In this document: positions 7,022-12,627 of the stretch, piece by piece
How the letters are laid out: each line of letters opens with the position of its first letter
Numbering within the stretch: position 1 is the first letter of the stretch
From: Bifidobacteriaceae bacterium
GTDB taxonomy: Bacteria > Actinomycetota > Actinomycetes > Actinomycetales > WQXJ01
Direction: 5' to 3'
Assembly: GCA_031265345.1 (NCBI GenBank)
Contig: JAISCU010000071.1
Coordinates: 1-12,627, forward strand
DNA length: 12,627 bases
Translations under genes and position numbers: made by a program
Notes under the pieces: generated by a model
The model's input: the letters and a program-made list of their open reading frames with translations, nothing else
Told to the model about the DNA's origin: nothing
Databases searched by the model: none

Positions 7022-7423
7022 TCAGGGTGTAGATGTCGGTGGGACGACTGACAGGACGGGGCGCAATGGCGCGAAATCGGGCAGGTTCGAGGTCACCAAC
7101 ACGGCGCCGTTCGAGTGGGCCACGGCCGCGATCATCAAGTCCACCGCCCGGCCACGGACGGCGCGCCCGGAATCCTCGGTGAGCCGCGCGATGGTCCCAT
7201 AACTCGCGGCCGCCCGATCATCGAAGGGGAGGCCGCTTGCGAAACGCTGTTCCAGGGCTGTCAATCGCTGTGCCCGTAGAGCCCGTTCGGATGGCGAGAG
7301 CCCTTTCCGGTCCGCGCCGAATCGTAGCTCCGCGAAGCTGATCGAGGCGACTGCCAACTGGAATTCGTCTTCTAGCTCGAAGTGGCCGTCGATCAGGACA
7401 TTCGTGTCCAGGACCGCCTTCAT
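7022..7423 (-). CDS. PIN-domain ribonuclease toxin (VapC family)
   Basis: This 133-residue toxin is expected to cleave specific RNA when not held by its antitoxin. The PIN active-site acids are visible: Asp6 in VLDTNVLID, Glu32 in SISFAELRFG, Asp95 in AVDLMIAAVAHSNGAVLVTSN, and Asp116 in the NLPDF element. The length is normal for a VapC. Its ATG overlaps the antitoxin stop as ATGA, so expression should be coupled to the upstream antitoxin. The partner belongs to the Phd/YefM superfamily rather than the AbrB-type VapB, a common mixed pairing. All key residues are present, so the toxin looks functional. The RNA target cannot be predicted from the sequence. Confidence 0.92.
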   Translation of the reverse strand: MKAVLDTNVLIDGHFELEDEFQLAVASISFAELRFGADRKGLSPSERALRAQRLTALEQRFASGLPFDDRAAASYGTIARLTEDSGRAVRGRAVDLMIAAVAHSNGAVLVTSNLPDFAPLRPVLSVVPPTSTP

Positions 7424-7698
7424 CGCCGTTCCCAGGGGTCGCGTGGGGACTCGCCATCGCGGGCCTCGCGGACCTCGGCCGCCCAGCCCGGATCGCTCGG
7501 CGTCGCGAGGAGGTCGCGCACCTCACGCGCGGGCACCCATTGTTGGAGCGGGCGGAATGGAACGATCCGTCCCACCGGCACGCCTCGGTCGGTCAACACG
7601 TATTCGTCGCCCATGCGCACGGCGTGAATCATCTCAGTGGGATTCTGGCGTAGTTTTCCCACAGTGATAGTGGGCAGATCGTGAGGTGCCGTTGCCAT
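7420..7698 (-). CDS. Phd/YefM-family antitoxin
   Basis: This 92-residue antitoxin should neutralise the downstream PIN toxin and repress its own promoter. The N-terminal half (TITVGKLRQNPTEMIHAVRMGDEYVLTDRGVPVGRIVPF, about 10-48; broken here at natural points: TITVGKLRQNP, then MIHAVRMGDEYVLTDRG, then VPVGRIVPF) has the Phd/YefM DNA-binding pattern. The C-terminal tail, rich in charged residues and ending DPWERR, is the usual flexible toxin-wrapping part. No Shine-Dalgarno is visible before the ATG. Instead TATACT ends 7 bases upstream, implying a leaderless message. The gene starts only 45 bp after the carboxylase stop on the same strand, but it appears to have its own promoter in that gap. 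Confidence 0.9.
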   Translation of the reverse strand: MATAPHDLPTITVGKLRQNPTEMIHAVRMGDEYVLTDRGVPVGRIVPFRPLQQWVPAREVRDLLATPSDPGWAAEVREARDGESPRDPWERR

Positions 7699-7705
7699 GG
7701 TAAGT

Positions 7706-7711
7706 AGTATA
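7706..7711 (-). promoter_or_regulatory. -10 box of the Phd/PIN module, predicting a leaderless transcript
   Basis: Read on the - strand this is TATACT, followed by ACTTACC and then the antitoxin ATG. Transcription would therefore start at or next to the initiation codon. The -35 match (TGTAGA, 18 bases upstream) is weak. The stretch is conspicuously AT-rich against its surroundings. Confidence 0.65.
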
Positions 7712-7720
7712 GGCGAAATT

Positions 7721-7732
7721 AGACATATATCT
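7721..7732. promoter_or_regulatory. Candidate autoregulatory operator of the Phd/PIN module
   Basis: On the - strand AGATATATGTCT is a near-perfect 12-bp palindrome (one mismatched pair) placed between the -35 and -10 positions. Phd/YefM antitoxins are known to bind short palindromes of this kind at their own promoter; the assignment here is inference. Confidence 0.5.
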
Positions 7733-7743
7733 ACACCGCCGGG

Positions 7744-9726
7744 CTAGTCTGGCTGGACCACGCACAGGACGTGGCCGGTGGGCACCCGTTGGCCGGGTTC
7801 GGCGGCGAGCGCTGCGACCACCCCGGCGCGCGGGGCGGTCAGCGGTTGCTCCATCTTCATGGCTTCGAGGACCACCAGCAGGTCGCCTTCGGCCACGGCG
7901 TCGCCCTCGGACACGGCGACGCGGACCACTGTGCCTTGCATCGGGGCTGTGACCGATCCATCCGCGGACGCGCCCAGCGACGATCCCGCCGCCTTTCGTC
8001 CTATTCGCCGCGGCGGGGCGCCGCCAGGCACGCCGGGGCCGCCCGAGCCGCCGCCTGCACCAACGCTCGCCCCAACACCGCTCACCCCGCCGATGCCGCC
8101 GCGCCCGGACCCGCCAACGCCGACCCCCGTGCTAGCCGCTCCGGCGCCGGCCAAAGCCGCAGGCAGCACCACCTCGAGGCGTTTGCCATCGACCTCGACC
8201 ACCATGCGCGAGGTTGCGGGCGGGTCGGGCAGCGCCGGGTCCAGGGATGTCGCAGGCGGTAAGGAGGCCACCGCTTCAGCGAACTCGGACTCGACCCAGC
8301 GCGTGTGGACGACGAATTCGCTCGCGCCACCCGCATCGCTCGCGCCACCCGCATCGCCCGCTCCGCCGGCATCGCCCGAGCCGCCCGCCCCGTCGACGAC
8401 AGCGAACGCCGGAGCCTCCAGGACCGCCCGGTGGAAATGGCGGAGCGTCCCAACGCCTTCTACCTTGAGCTCCCGCAGCGCGCGCCGGGCCCGCTCCAGG
8501 GCCTGCGCCCGGTCGCGCCCGCGCACAACCACTTTGCCGATCAGCGAATCGAACGATCCCGTCAGCGTGTCGCCAGCCTCATAACCGAAGTCGCAACGCA
8601 CCCCCGGCCCGCCCGGCAGCCGCAAGGACCGCAACACACCGGGGGAGGGCAGGAAGCCGGCGGCCGGGTCCTCGCCGTTGATGCGGAACTCGATGGCGTG
8701 GCCGTGGGCCAAGACGTCCTCGTAGCCGAGCGGTTCACCTGCGGCGATGCGCAACTGTTCGCGCACCAGGTCCACTCCGGTGACTTCCTCGGTGACGGGG
8801 TGCTCCACTTGCAGGCGAGGGTTGACCTCCATGAAGAAGACCTCGCCCTCGTCCGCGCCCTCATCTGCGCCGGAGCCTCGGGAGATCAAGAACTCGCAGG
8901 TCGCGGCGCCGCGATAACCGGCCGCCGCCAACAGCGCCCGCGACCCCGAGCGCAGCCGGTCCTCCTGAAGGGCGGTCAAGAACGGGGCCGGCGCCTCCTC
9001 GATCAGCTTTTGATGGCGGCGCTGCACGGTGCAATCGCGCGTCGAGACCACGGCGACACCCCCGTGGGCATCCGCCAAGCATTGCGTCTCGACATGGCGC
9101 GGGCGCTCCAAGAAGCGTTCCACGAAGCATTCGGAACGGCCGAAAGCGGCCAGGGCTTCACGTCTGCAGGCCTCCAAAGCCTCTCCCGACGCAGCCTCTT
9201 CGGCGGACCAGACCACGCGCATCCCGCGCCCGCCGCCGCCGTAACAGGCCTTGATGACCAGCGGATAGCCGTGCTCGGACCCGAACTGGACCACTTCCTC
9301 GGCCGATTCGACCGGCCCCGGACTGGCGGGCACCATCGTCACGCCCGCCGCCTCGGCCAGTTCCCGCGCCGACACCTTGTTGGCGACCAGTTCCAACACC
9401 GCGGGCGGCGGTCCGACCCAGATCAGCCCGGCCTCCACAACCGCCCGGGCCAGCTCGGGCGACTCGGCCAGGAAACCGTAGCCCGGGTGGACGGCATCGG
9501 CCCCCGCCCGAACCGCCGCGTCGACCACGGCCGTCGGATTGAGGTAGGTGTCGGTGACCGCCTGGCCGGGCAGCGCGAAGGCCTCGTCGGCCACGCGGAC
9601 GTGCATGGCGTCGCGGTCCTCCGGGGCGTAGACGGCGACGGAGCGGACGCCCGCCTCGGCGCAGGCTCGCGCGATCCTGACGGCGATCTCCCCGCGGTTC
9701 GCGATCAAGAGACTCGAAAACACCAT
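7744..9726 (-). CDS. accA3: Acetyl/propionyl-CoA carboxylase alpha subunit (biotin carboxylase plus biotin carrier)
   Basis: This 660-residue protein carboxylates its own biotin with ATP and bicarbonate and supplies CO2 to carboxyltransferase beta subunits, making malonyl- or methylmalonyl-CoA. It has the biotin carboxylase N-domain (SLLIANRGEIAVRIAR, 5-20), an ATP-grasp with Lys159 and GGGGRG (163-168), the RDCTVQRRHQKLIEEAPAP segment (230-248), and the active-site strand MEVNPRLQVEHP (E300, N302, R304). The C-terminal carrier domain holds the biotinylated Lys624 in EAMKM. Two insertions stand out: a short acidic GADEGADEGE (286-295) just before the active-site strand, and four GGxxDA-type repeats (448-469). 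A long Gly/Ser/Val linker (about 527-570) precedes the carrier domain. The gene follows maf as in the mycobacterial accD5-accE5-maf-accA3 neighbourhood, though the beta subunit is not in this window. No strong Shine-Dalgarno precedes the ATG. The symbol is by analogy. Confidence 0.93.
   Translation of the reverse strand: MVFSSLLIANRGEIAVRIARACAEAGVRSVAVYAPEDRDAMHVRVADEAFALPGQAVTDTYLNPTAVVDAAVRAGADAVHPGYGFLAESPELARAVVEAGLIWVGPPPAVLELVANKVSARELAEAAGVTMVPASPGPVESAEEVVQFGSEHGYPLVIKACYGGGGRGMRVVWSAEEAASGEALEACRREALAAFGRSECFVERFLERPRHVETQCLADAHGGVAVVSTRDCTVQRRHQKLIEEAPAPFLTALQEDRLRSGSRALLAAAGYRGAATCEFLISRGSGADEGADEGEVFFMEVNPRLQVEHPVTEEVTGVDLVREQLRIAAGEPLGYEDVLAHGHAIEFRINGEDPAAGFLPSPGVLRSLRLPGGPGVRCDFGYEAGDTLTGSFDSLIGKVVVRGRDRAQALERARRALRELKVEGVGTLRHFHRAVLEAPAFAVVDGAGGSGDAGGAGDAGGASDAGGASEFVVHTRWVESEFAEAVASLPPATSLDPALPDPPATSRMVVEVDGKRLEVVLPAALAGAGAASTGVGVGGSGRGGIGGVSGVGASVGAGGGSGGPGVPGGAPPRRIGRKAAGSSLGASADGSVTAPMQGTVVRVAVSEGDAVAEGDLLVVLEAMKMEQPLTAPRAGVVAALAAEPGQRVPTGHVLCVVQPD
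8320..8385 (-). repeat. 18-bp tandem repeats inside the carboxylase gene
   Basis: About four copies of an 18-bp unit encode GGSGDA, GGAGDA, GGASDA and GGASEF (residues 448 onward). The two copies nearest 8320 are almost identical at the DNA level, suggesting recent slippage expansion in a surface linker. Confidence 0.8.
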
Positions 9727-9801
9727 TACACGCTAGGCGTCCGGTCGCGCCCGCGGGGGAGCGCGATCAGGCGAGGTCCGCCGTCGGGTTTTGTGGAGAA
9801 C

Positions 9802-10446
9802 CTACAAAAGCCCTGGTCGCCAGAACTCGAACACGGTGCGCCCGAAGCGCTCCAGCAGGTGTCGCAGCACTGGCAGCGACAGCCCCACCACGCCGTGGTG
9901 GTCGCCGTCTATCCCCTCGATGAAGGGGCCGCCCAAGCCGTCGATGGTGAACGCCCCGGCCACCTGGAGCGGTTCGCCGGTGGCCACGTAGGCGTCGATC
10001 TCGACGTCGCTCAGTTGGCTGAACCGCACAACCGTGGACGATGCCGCTCCCTCGCCCCGGCGCTCTTGGCCGTCTTGGCGCGGGGCTGGGCCGAGCAGCC
10101 AGTGCCCGGTGTGCAGGACGGCCTCGCGGCCGGATTGCTGGCGGATGCGGCGCTTGGCGTCTTCGGGCCCCGCAGGCTTGCCGAGCACTTCGCCGTCCAA
10201 TTCCAGCATCGAGTCGCAGCCGAGGACCAGGGCGCCGGGCGCGGCTGCGGGGGCGGCGGCCTCGGCCTTGGCGCGGGCCAGGACCAGCACTTGCTCGGCG
10301 GGCTCGATGCCGGGCGTGGCGGCCTTAGCTCCGGCTAGCACGGCGTCCTCGTCCACTCCCTCGACTATCACCGTCGGGTCGATCCCGGCCGCCTTCAAGG
10401 TGGCGAGGCGGGCGGGCGAGACCGAGGCGAGCACCAACTCACCCAT
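9802..10446 (-). CDS. maf: Maf family nucleoside triphosphate pyrophosphatase
   Basis: This 214-residue house-cleaning enzyme hydrolyses modified or non-canonical nucleoside triphosphates to the monophosphate and PPi. Visible: the N-terminal LASVSPAR substrate-loop motif (6-13), the catalytic Asp78 in LVLGCDSMLELDGEVLGKP (73-91, with the KP pair 90-91), the SGREAVLHTGHWLL strand (105-118), and the C-terminal GAFTIDGLGGPFIEGIDGD region followed by GVVGLSLP (185-192). The start has GGAG at a 6-base spacing (10453-10456). It is followed by the carboxylase gene 75 bp downstream on the same strand, the order seen around accA3 in other Actinobacteria, and is preceded by greA. The biochemical subgroup within Maf (which nucleotide) is not decided here. 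Confidence 0.93.
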   Translation of the reverse strand: MGELVLASVSPARLATLKAAGIDPTVIVEGVDEDAVLAGAKAATPGIEPAEQVLVLARAKAEAAAPAAAPGALVLGCDSMLELDGEVLGKPAGPEDAKRRIRQQSGREAVLHTGHWLLGPAPRQDGQERRGEGAASSTVVRFSQLSDVEIDAYVATGEPLQVAGAFTIDGLGGPFIEGIDGDHHGVVGLSLPVLRHLLERFGRTVFEFWRPGLL

Positions 10447-10481
10447 AGTCGGCTCCGTCGGTCGCGGCTGCCGCTGTCGCG

Positions 10482-10561
10482 TCGCCCAAAAAGTCTCCAG
10501 ACGACTTATTGGTCGGCGCTCGCTCCGGCTCGCCCAGAAAGTCTCCAGACGACTTATTGGT
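10482..10561. repeat. Two 32-bp direct repeats between greA and maf
   Basis: Positions 10482-10513 and 10530-10561 are identical except for one base (10489 versus 10537) and are separated by 16 bp. Each contains AAGTCTCCAGACGACTT, with short inverted arms (AAGTC/GACTT and GTCT/AGAC). They occupy much of the 149-bp gap between the two genes. Confidence 0.9.
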
Positions 10562-10595
10562 TGAGGCGGCCACCGCGCGGTCCCGAGCGGCGGGT

Positions 10596-11075
10596 CTAGC
10601 CGGCATAGGGGGCGACGGCGTCGATGGTCACGGAGACCTCTTTGCCCGCTGGGGTCTGATAACTGCGGCTCTCGCCCACTCTGGCACCCACCAACGCGGC
10701 GCCGATGGGCGATTTCTCCGAATAGACCGTGAGGTCGGAATCGCCCGCTACCTCTCGCGAGCCGAGCAGGAAGGCACGCTCCTTGCCGCCGATGGTCGCG
10801 GTCACAACCATGCCGGGCTGGACGGTCGATGAGTCGGTCGGGGCCTCCCCAACCCGCGCGTTGTTCAGCAGCGCCTTCAGCGAGGCGATCCGTCCGGCCA
10901 TCTTGCCCTGCTCCTCGCGCGCGGCGTGGTAGCCGCCGTTCTCCTTGAGGTCGCCCTCGGCGCGGGCGGCTTCGATCCGCTTGACCACTTCGGCCATGCC
11001 CTCGCCCTGGAGGAACTCCAACTCGTGGCTGAGCCTGTCGTAGGCTTCCTGGGTCAACCAGGTCGTGTCGGTCAT
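10596..11075 (-). CDS. greA: Transcription elongation factor GreA
   Basis: This 159-residue factor enters the RNA polymerase secondary channel and stimulates cleavage of backtracked RNA. The N-terminal coiled coil (about 1-75) carries the acidic tip GDLKENGGYHAAREEQG, with Asp42 and Glu45 equivalent to the catalytic-loop acids of E. coli GreA. The C-terminal FKBP-like domain includes YSEKSPIGAALVGARVGES (118-136) and ends SVTIDAVAPYAG. The start at 11075 (MTDTTWLTQEAYDRL) has AGGAGC 6-7 bases upstream (11082-11087) and gives the normal length; an in-frame ATG at 11099 would add eight residues. Maf follows after 149 bp containing two direct repeats, so co-transcription with maf is possible but not assured. 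Confidence 0.95.
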   Translation of the reverse strand: MTDTTWLTQEAYDRLSHELEFLQGEGMAEVVKRIEAARAEGDLKENGGYHAAREEQGKMAGRIASLKALLNNARVGEAPTDSSTVQPGMVVTATIGGKERAFLLGSREVAGDSDLTVYSEKSPIGAALVGARVGESRSYQTPAGKEVSVTIDAVAPYAG

Positions 11076-11300
11076 CGTGATGCTCCTGTTGTGGGTCAAA
11101 TGCTCCGGCTCAGGGCACTAGCCGGGTCAAGTTGTGAACAGCCAAGTGTAAACCGTCGCGCCATCAGTCGGCGCTCGAACCCCGAGCCGAGGGCTCGCGC
11201 CTGGCGCCCGCGCCCAACTGATACCCGAGCCGGGCCGGAGCGAAACGGGGCGGACAGGCGGGGCCGGTCGCGCGGCATCGGCGGCCCAGGGTTCTGGCAG
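11076..11300. other. Intergenic region upstream of greA
   Basis: I see no gene. On the - strand this must hold the greA promoter unless greA is read through from the toxin gene; TTTACA and TTGACC hexamers occur around 11128-11153, but no convincing -10 pairs with them. A 6-bp hairpin CGAGCC-GAG-GGCTCG lies at 11183-11197 without a T run and may be a weak terminator for the toxin-antitoxin transcript. Confidence 0.35.
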
Positions 11301-11696
11301 TCAAGCGGTCCAGTCCTCCACCGCGAGGTCCGGGACCTGGCCGAATGCGTGGTCGTTGGTCACCAAGAGCAAGCCGTGCTCTATTGCCTGCGCCGCGATC
11401 AGGGTGTCGAGGGTACCGAGCGGGCGGCCGATGCGCTCCAAGGACGCTCTCAACCGCCCGTAAGCCGCCGCCGACCGCGAGGTCCACGGCAGGACAGCCG
11501 TTTGCCCCAGGAATTCCTCGACTGCCCGGCGCAGGCGGATCGCCTCGGGGTGTTTCTCCAGGCCGTAGAGCAATTCCGCCTCGGTGACGACAGAGATGAC
11601 GACTTGATCCCCCAGGTTAGTCGGCAAGCGGGCCAGGACGCGCGGATTCCCCCTGATCAGGTGGCTGACAGTGTTCGTGTCGAGCAAGTGCCTCAC
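11301..11696 (-). CDS. vapC: PIN-domain ribonuclease toxin VapC
   Basis: This 131-residue toxin has the acids of the RNase active site in place: Asp6 in LLDTNTVSHLIRG, Glu41 in VTEAELLYGLEKHP, Asp97 in LGTLDTLIAAQAIEHGLLLVT, and Asp115 in NDHAF. The segment VTEAELLYGLEKHP is typical of the VapC/FitB group. The start codon is GTG and overlaps the antitoxin stop in GTGA, so translation should be coupled to VapB. It is only distantly similar to the other PIN toxin at 7022-7423 and is paired with a different antitoxin class, so this is not a duplication of that module. The RNA target is unknown. Confidence 0.94.
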   Translation of the reverse strand: MRHLLDTNTVSHLIRGNPRVLARLPTNLGDQVVISVVTEAELLYGLEKHPEAIRLRRAVEEFLGQTAVLPWTSRSAAAYGRLRASLERIGRPLGTLDTLIAAQAIEHGLLLVTNDHAFGQVPDLAVEDWTA

Positions 11697-11962
11697 AGGT
11701 CCGCGCCATCCAGTGGGTCGCGGTCCTGGTTGGTCGCCCTGGTGTCGGAGGCCAAGAAATCGGCGGGCACGTCCAGCTCGCGGACCAGGTCAAGGAACGG
11801 TTGCCAGTCCCGGCGCCTGGCTGAGAGCGTGACATCGCCGGTCGCTGCGTCTTTCCAAGCCCAGACGCGCCGCGTGTCGAAACGTAACGGGGCAGGCAGC
11901 CGCACGGCCTGGCTGTTGCCGCTCATGAAGACGGTGGTCTGCAGCTGCGCCTCGCCATTCAT
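11693..11962 (-). CDS. vapB: AbrB-type antitoxin VapB
   Basis: This 89-residue antitoxin should sequester the downstream VapC and, with it, repress the operon. The N-terminal half has the swapped-hairpin AbrB/VapB pattern: TTVFMSGNSQAVRLPAPLRF (9-28) then VWAWKD. The C-terminal part (WQPFLDLVRELDVPADFL, 53-70) is the expected toxin-binding helix, ending in an acidic tail. The start at 11962 (MNGEAQLQTT) is chosen because GAGGAA lies 9 bases upstream and the homology begins there; the open frame extends 33 codons further, but those run through the palindromic operator. It is intact and of normal size. Confidence 0.93.
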   Translation of the reverse strand: MNGEAQLQTTVFMSGNSQAVRLPAPLRFDTRRVWAWKDAATGDVTLSARRRDWQPFLDLVRELDVPADFLASDTRATNQDRDPLDGADL

Positions 11963-11995
11963 GGTCTCCGGTTCCTCTCGGTTCAGTGCGGCAGT

Positions 11996-12017
11996 GGTGT
12001 ATACGCCAGTATATACC
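11996..12017. promoter_or_regulatory. Candidate VapBC operator and promoter
   Basis: GGTGTATAC (11996-12004) and GTATATACC (12009-12017) form an inverted repeat matching at 8 of 9 positions around a 4-base spacer. On the - strand it contains TATACT (12008-12013), a good -10 box, so a repressor bound here would block transcription. VapBC complexes with AbrB-type antitoxins are known to bind inverted repeats with TATAC-like cores. Confidence 0.7.
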
Positions 12018-12061
12018 GACTGCGGCGCGCTATCCCGGCCACTGCTCCGGACGCACGCCAA

Positions 12062-12280
12062 CGCGTGGCCACCCGATTCGCGCGTTCACCCCACCGAGTC
12101 CGCAACTCCGCATGCCCGATTTGCGACGGTTCGGCCCCGTGAGCCTGACGGCGTAACTTGACGACAGGAAGTGGTGTCGGGTGCGAACTCTCTGACCTGT
12201 CGGAACGCTCCAGATTTCATGTCGGGGTGTGGCGCATGGCCAAGCGTCCGGGCCGGGGGCAGCAGCCGCCACCTTGGCGC
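12062..12280. other. Non-coding stretch between the VapBC promoter and the motif array
   Basis: No gene is recognisable on either strand; overlapping short frames have no family resemblance. The 16-base sequence at 12193-12208 (TGACCTGTCGGAACGC) recurs with two mismatches at 12390-12405, at the centre of the neighbouring motif array. Confidence 0.4.
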
Positions 12281-12499
12281 GTCGAGTGCCTCTGTTTTGC
12301 ACGCTCGTTTGCGTCGAGTGCCCACAAATGCACCTGGCTAGGCATCGAGTGCCTCGTTTTGCACCCTCGCCCGGACGGTTCCGAGACGTTGACCTGCGGG
12401 AACGCGGAATCCTCCCATGCAAAAGCGGGCACTCGACGAGGAATGAGGTGCAATCGTAGGCACTCGATGGACTCCATGGTGCAATTGCGGGCACTCGAC
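12281..12499. repeat. Symmetric array of six 22-bp motifs, three forward and three reversed
   Basis: All six copies share RTCGAGTGCC, then six (once seven) variable bases, then TGCA, usually followed by CC or C. Forward copies lie at 12281-12302, 12313-12334 and 12344-12365; reverse-strand copies at 12416-12437, 12447-12468 and 12478-12499. Start-to-start spacing is 32 and 31 bp in the forward set and exactly 31 bp in the reverse set, about three helical turns. The two sets mirror each other around position 12390 to within one base. Each motif is itself a dyad, because GTGC and GCAC are reverse complements separated by eight bases. The bases between copies are not conserved. The function is unknown to me; no gene is evident within it. 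Confidence 0.92.
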
Positions 12500-12627
12500 G
12501 AGGCGAGCATTTCAGCGCCGACCCGAACCCGGCCGTCGAAGGCGAACGTCGCCCCCCAACGCCGCGGCGCCCTGAACAGCCTCCTCGACTCCGCCGAGTC
12601 CGCCGTTTCGCGCGCTTCGAGTCGCCG
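12500..12627. other. Right-edge sequence without a recognised gene
   Basis: These 128 GC-rich bases are open in more than one frame on both strands and have no recognisable protein motif. They could be the end of a gene entering from the right on the - strand, but the visible part is too short to decide. Confidence 0.3.

Noticed and set aside
8305..10338. Open frame of 677 codons on the + strand
   Set aside because: It runs antisense across both the carboxylase and maf genes, which are certain from their motifs. Long antisense frames are expected in high-GC coding DNA, and the predicted protein is low-complexity Arg/Gly/Ala without a family.
11183..11197. Intrinsic terminator downstream of vapC
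   Set aside because: A six-pair GC hairpin with a 3-base loop is common by chance in such GC-rich DNA, and no T tract follows on either strand.
12281..12499. CRISPR array
   Set aside because: The gaps between copies are only about 9-10 bp, the orientation flips halfway, the motif contains variable internal bases and no cas gene is present.
12217..12627. Gene on the - strand entering from the right edge and running through the motif array
   Set aside because: The frame is open, but the part over the array reads out different translations of the same repeated motif in changing phases and has no family resemblance. Only the outer 100 bases could be coding, and that cannot be judged here.

Overview
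The window is high-GC DNA with actinobacterial gene content and is probably chromosomal. It holds eleven intact protein genes, one gene cut by the left edge, one insertion sequence, and several repeat structures that the genes do not explain. I base the actinobacterial reading on the GC-rich third codon positions, the maf-acyl-CoA carboxylase alpha pairing typical of Actinobacteria, and the GTG starts and apparently leaderless start. I do not claim a genus.

Left part (1-3657, + strand): a pyruvate dehydrogenase operon encodes E1 alpha (5' end missing), E1 beta and the lipoyl E2, joined by start/stop overlaps. Together they convert pyruvate to acetyl-CoA. The E3 subunit is not here. E1 beta has an unusual repeat-derived N-terminal extension. 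The long E2 linker contains a 15-bp perfect palindrome that introduces the linker's only Cys and Trp.

Middle (3658-7021): a 372-bp leader region with an inverted repeat precedes a visibly AT-richer two-gene unit. This unit encodes a secreted protein with two peptidoglycan-binding-like motifs and a lipoprotein of unknown function. An IS982-family insertion sequence with perfect 25-bp terminal inverted repeats follows, and then a short gene-poor stretch.

Right part (7022-12061, all - strand): read in the direction of transcription, the order is VapB/VapC (AbrB-type antitoxin plus PIN toxin), greA, maf, the biotin-carrying carboxylase alpha subunit, and a second toxin-antitoxin pair (Phd/YefM-type antitoxin plus PIN toxin). 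The housekeeping block greA-maf-carboxylase is thus bracketed by two unrelated TA modules, each with a 4-base gene overlap and a palindromic candidate operator. A pair of 32-bp direct repeats lies between greA and maf.

Right end (12062-12627): no convincing gene. It carries the most striking structure in the window: six copies of a 22-bp motif (RTCGAGTGCC, about six variable bases, then TGCA). Three are in + orientation and three in - orientation, spaced 31-32 bp apart and almost perfectly symmetric about position 12390. I do not recognise this element.
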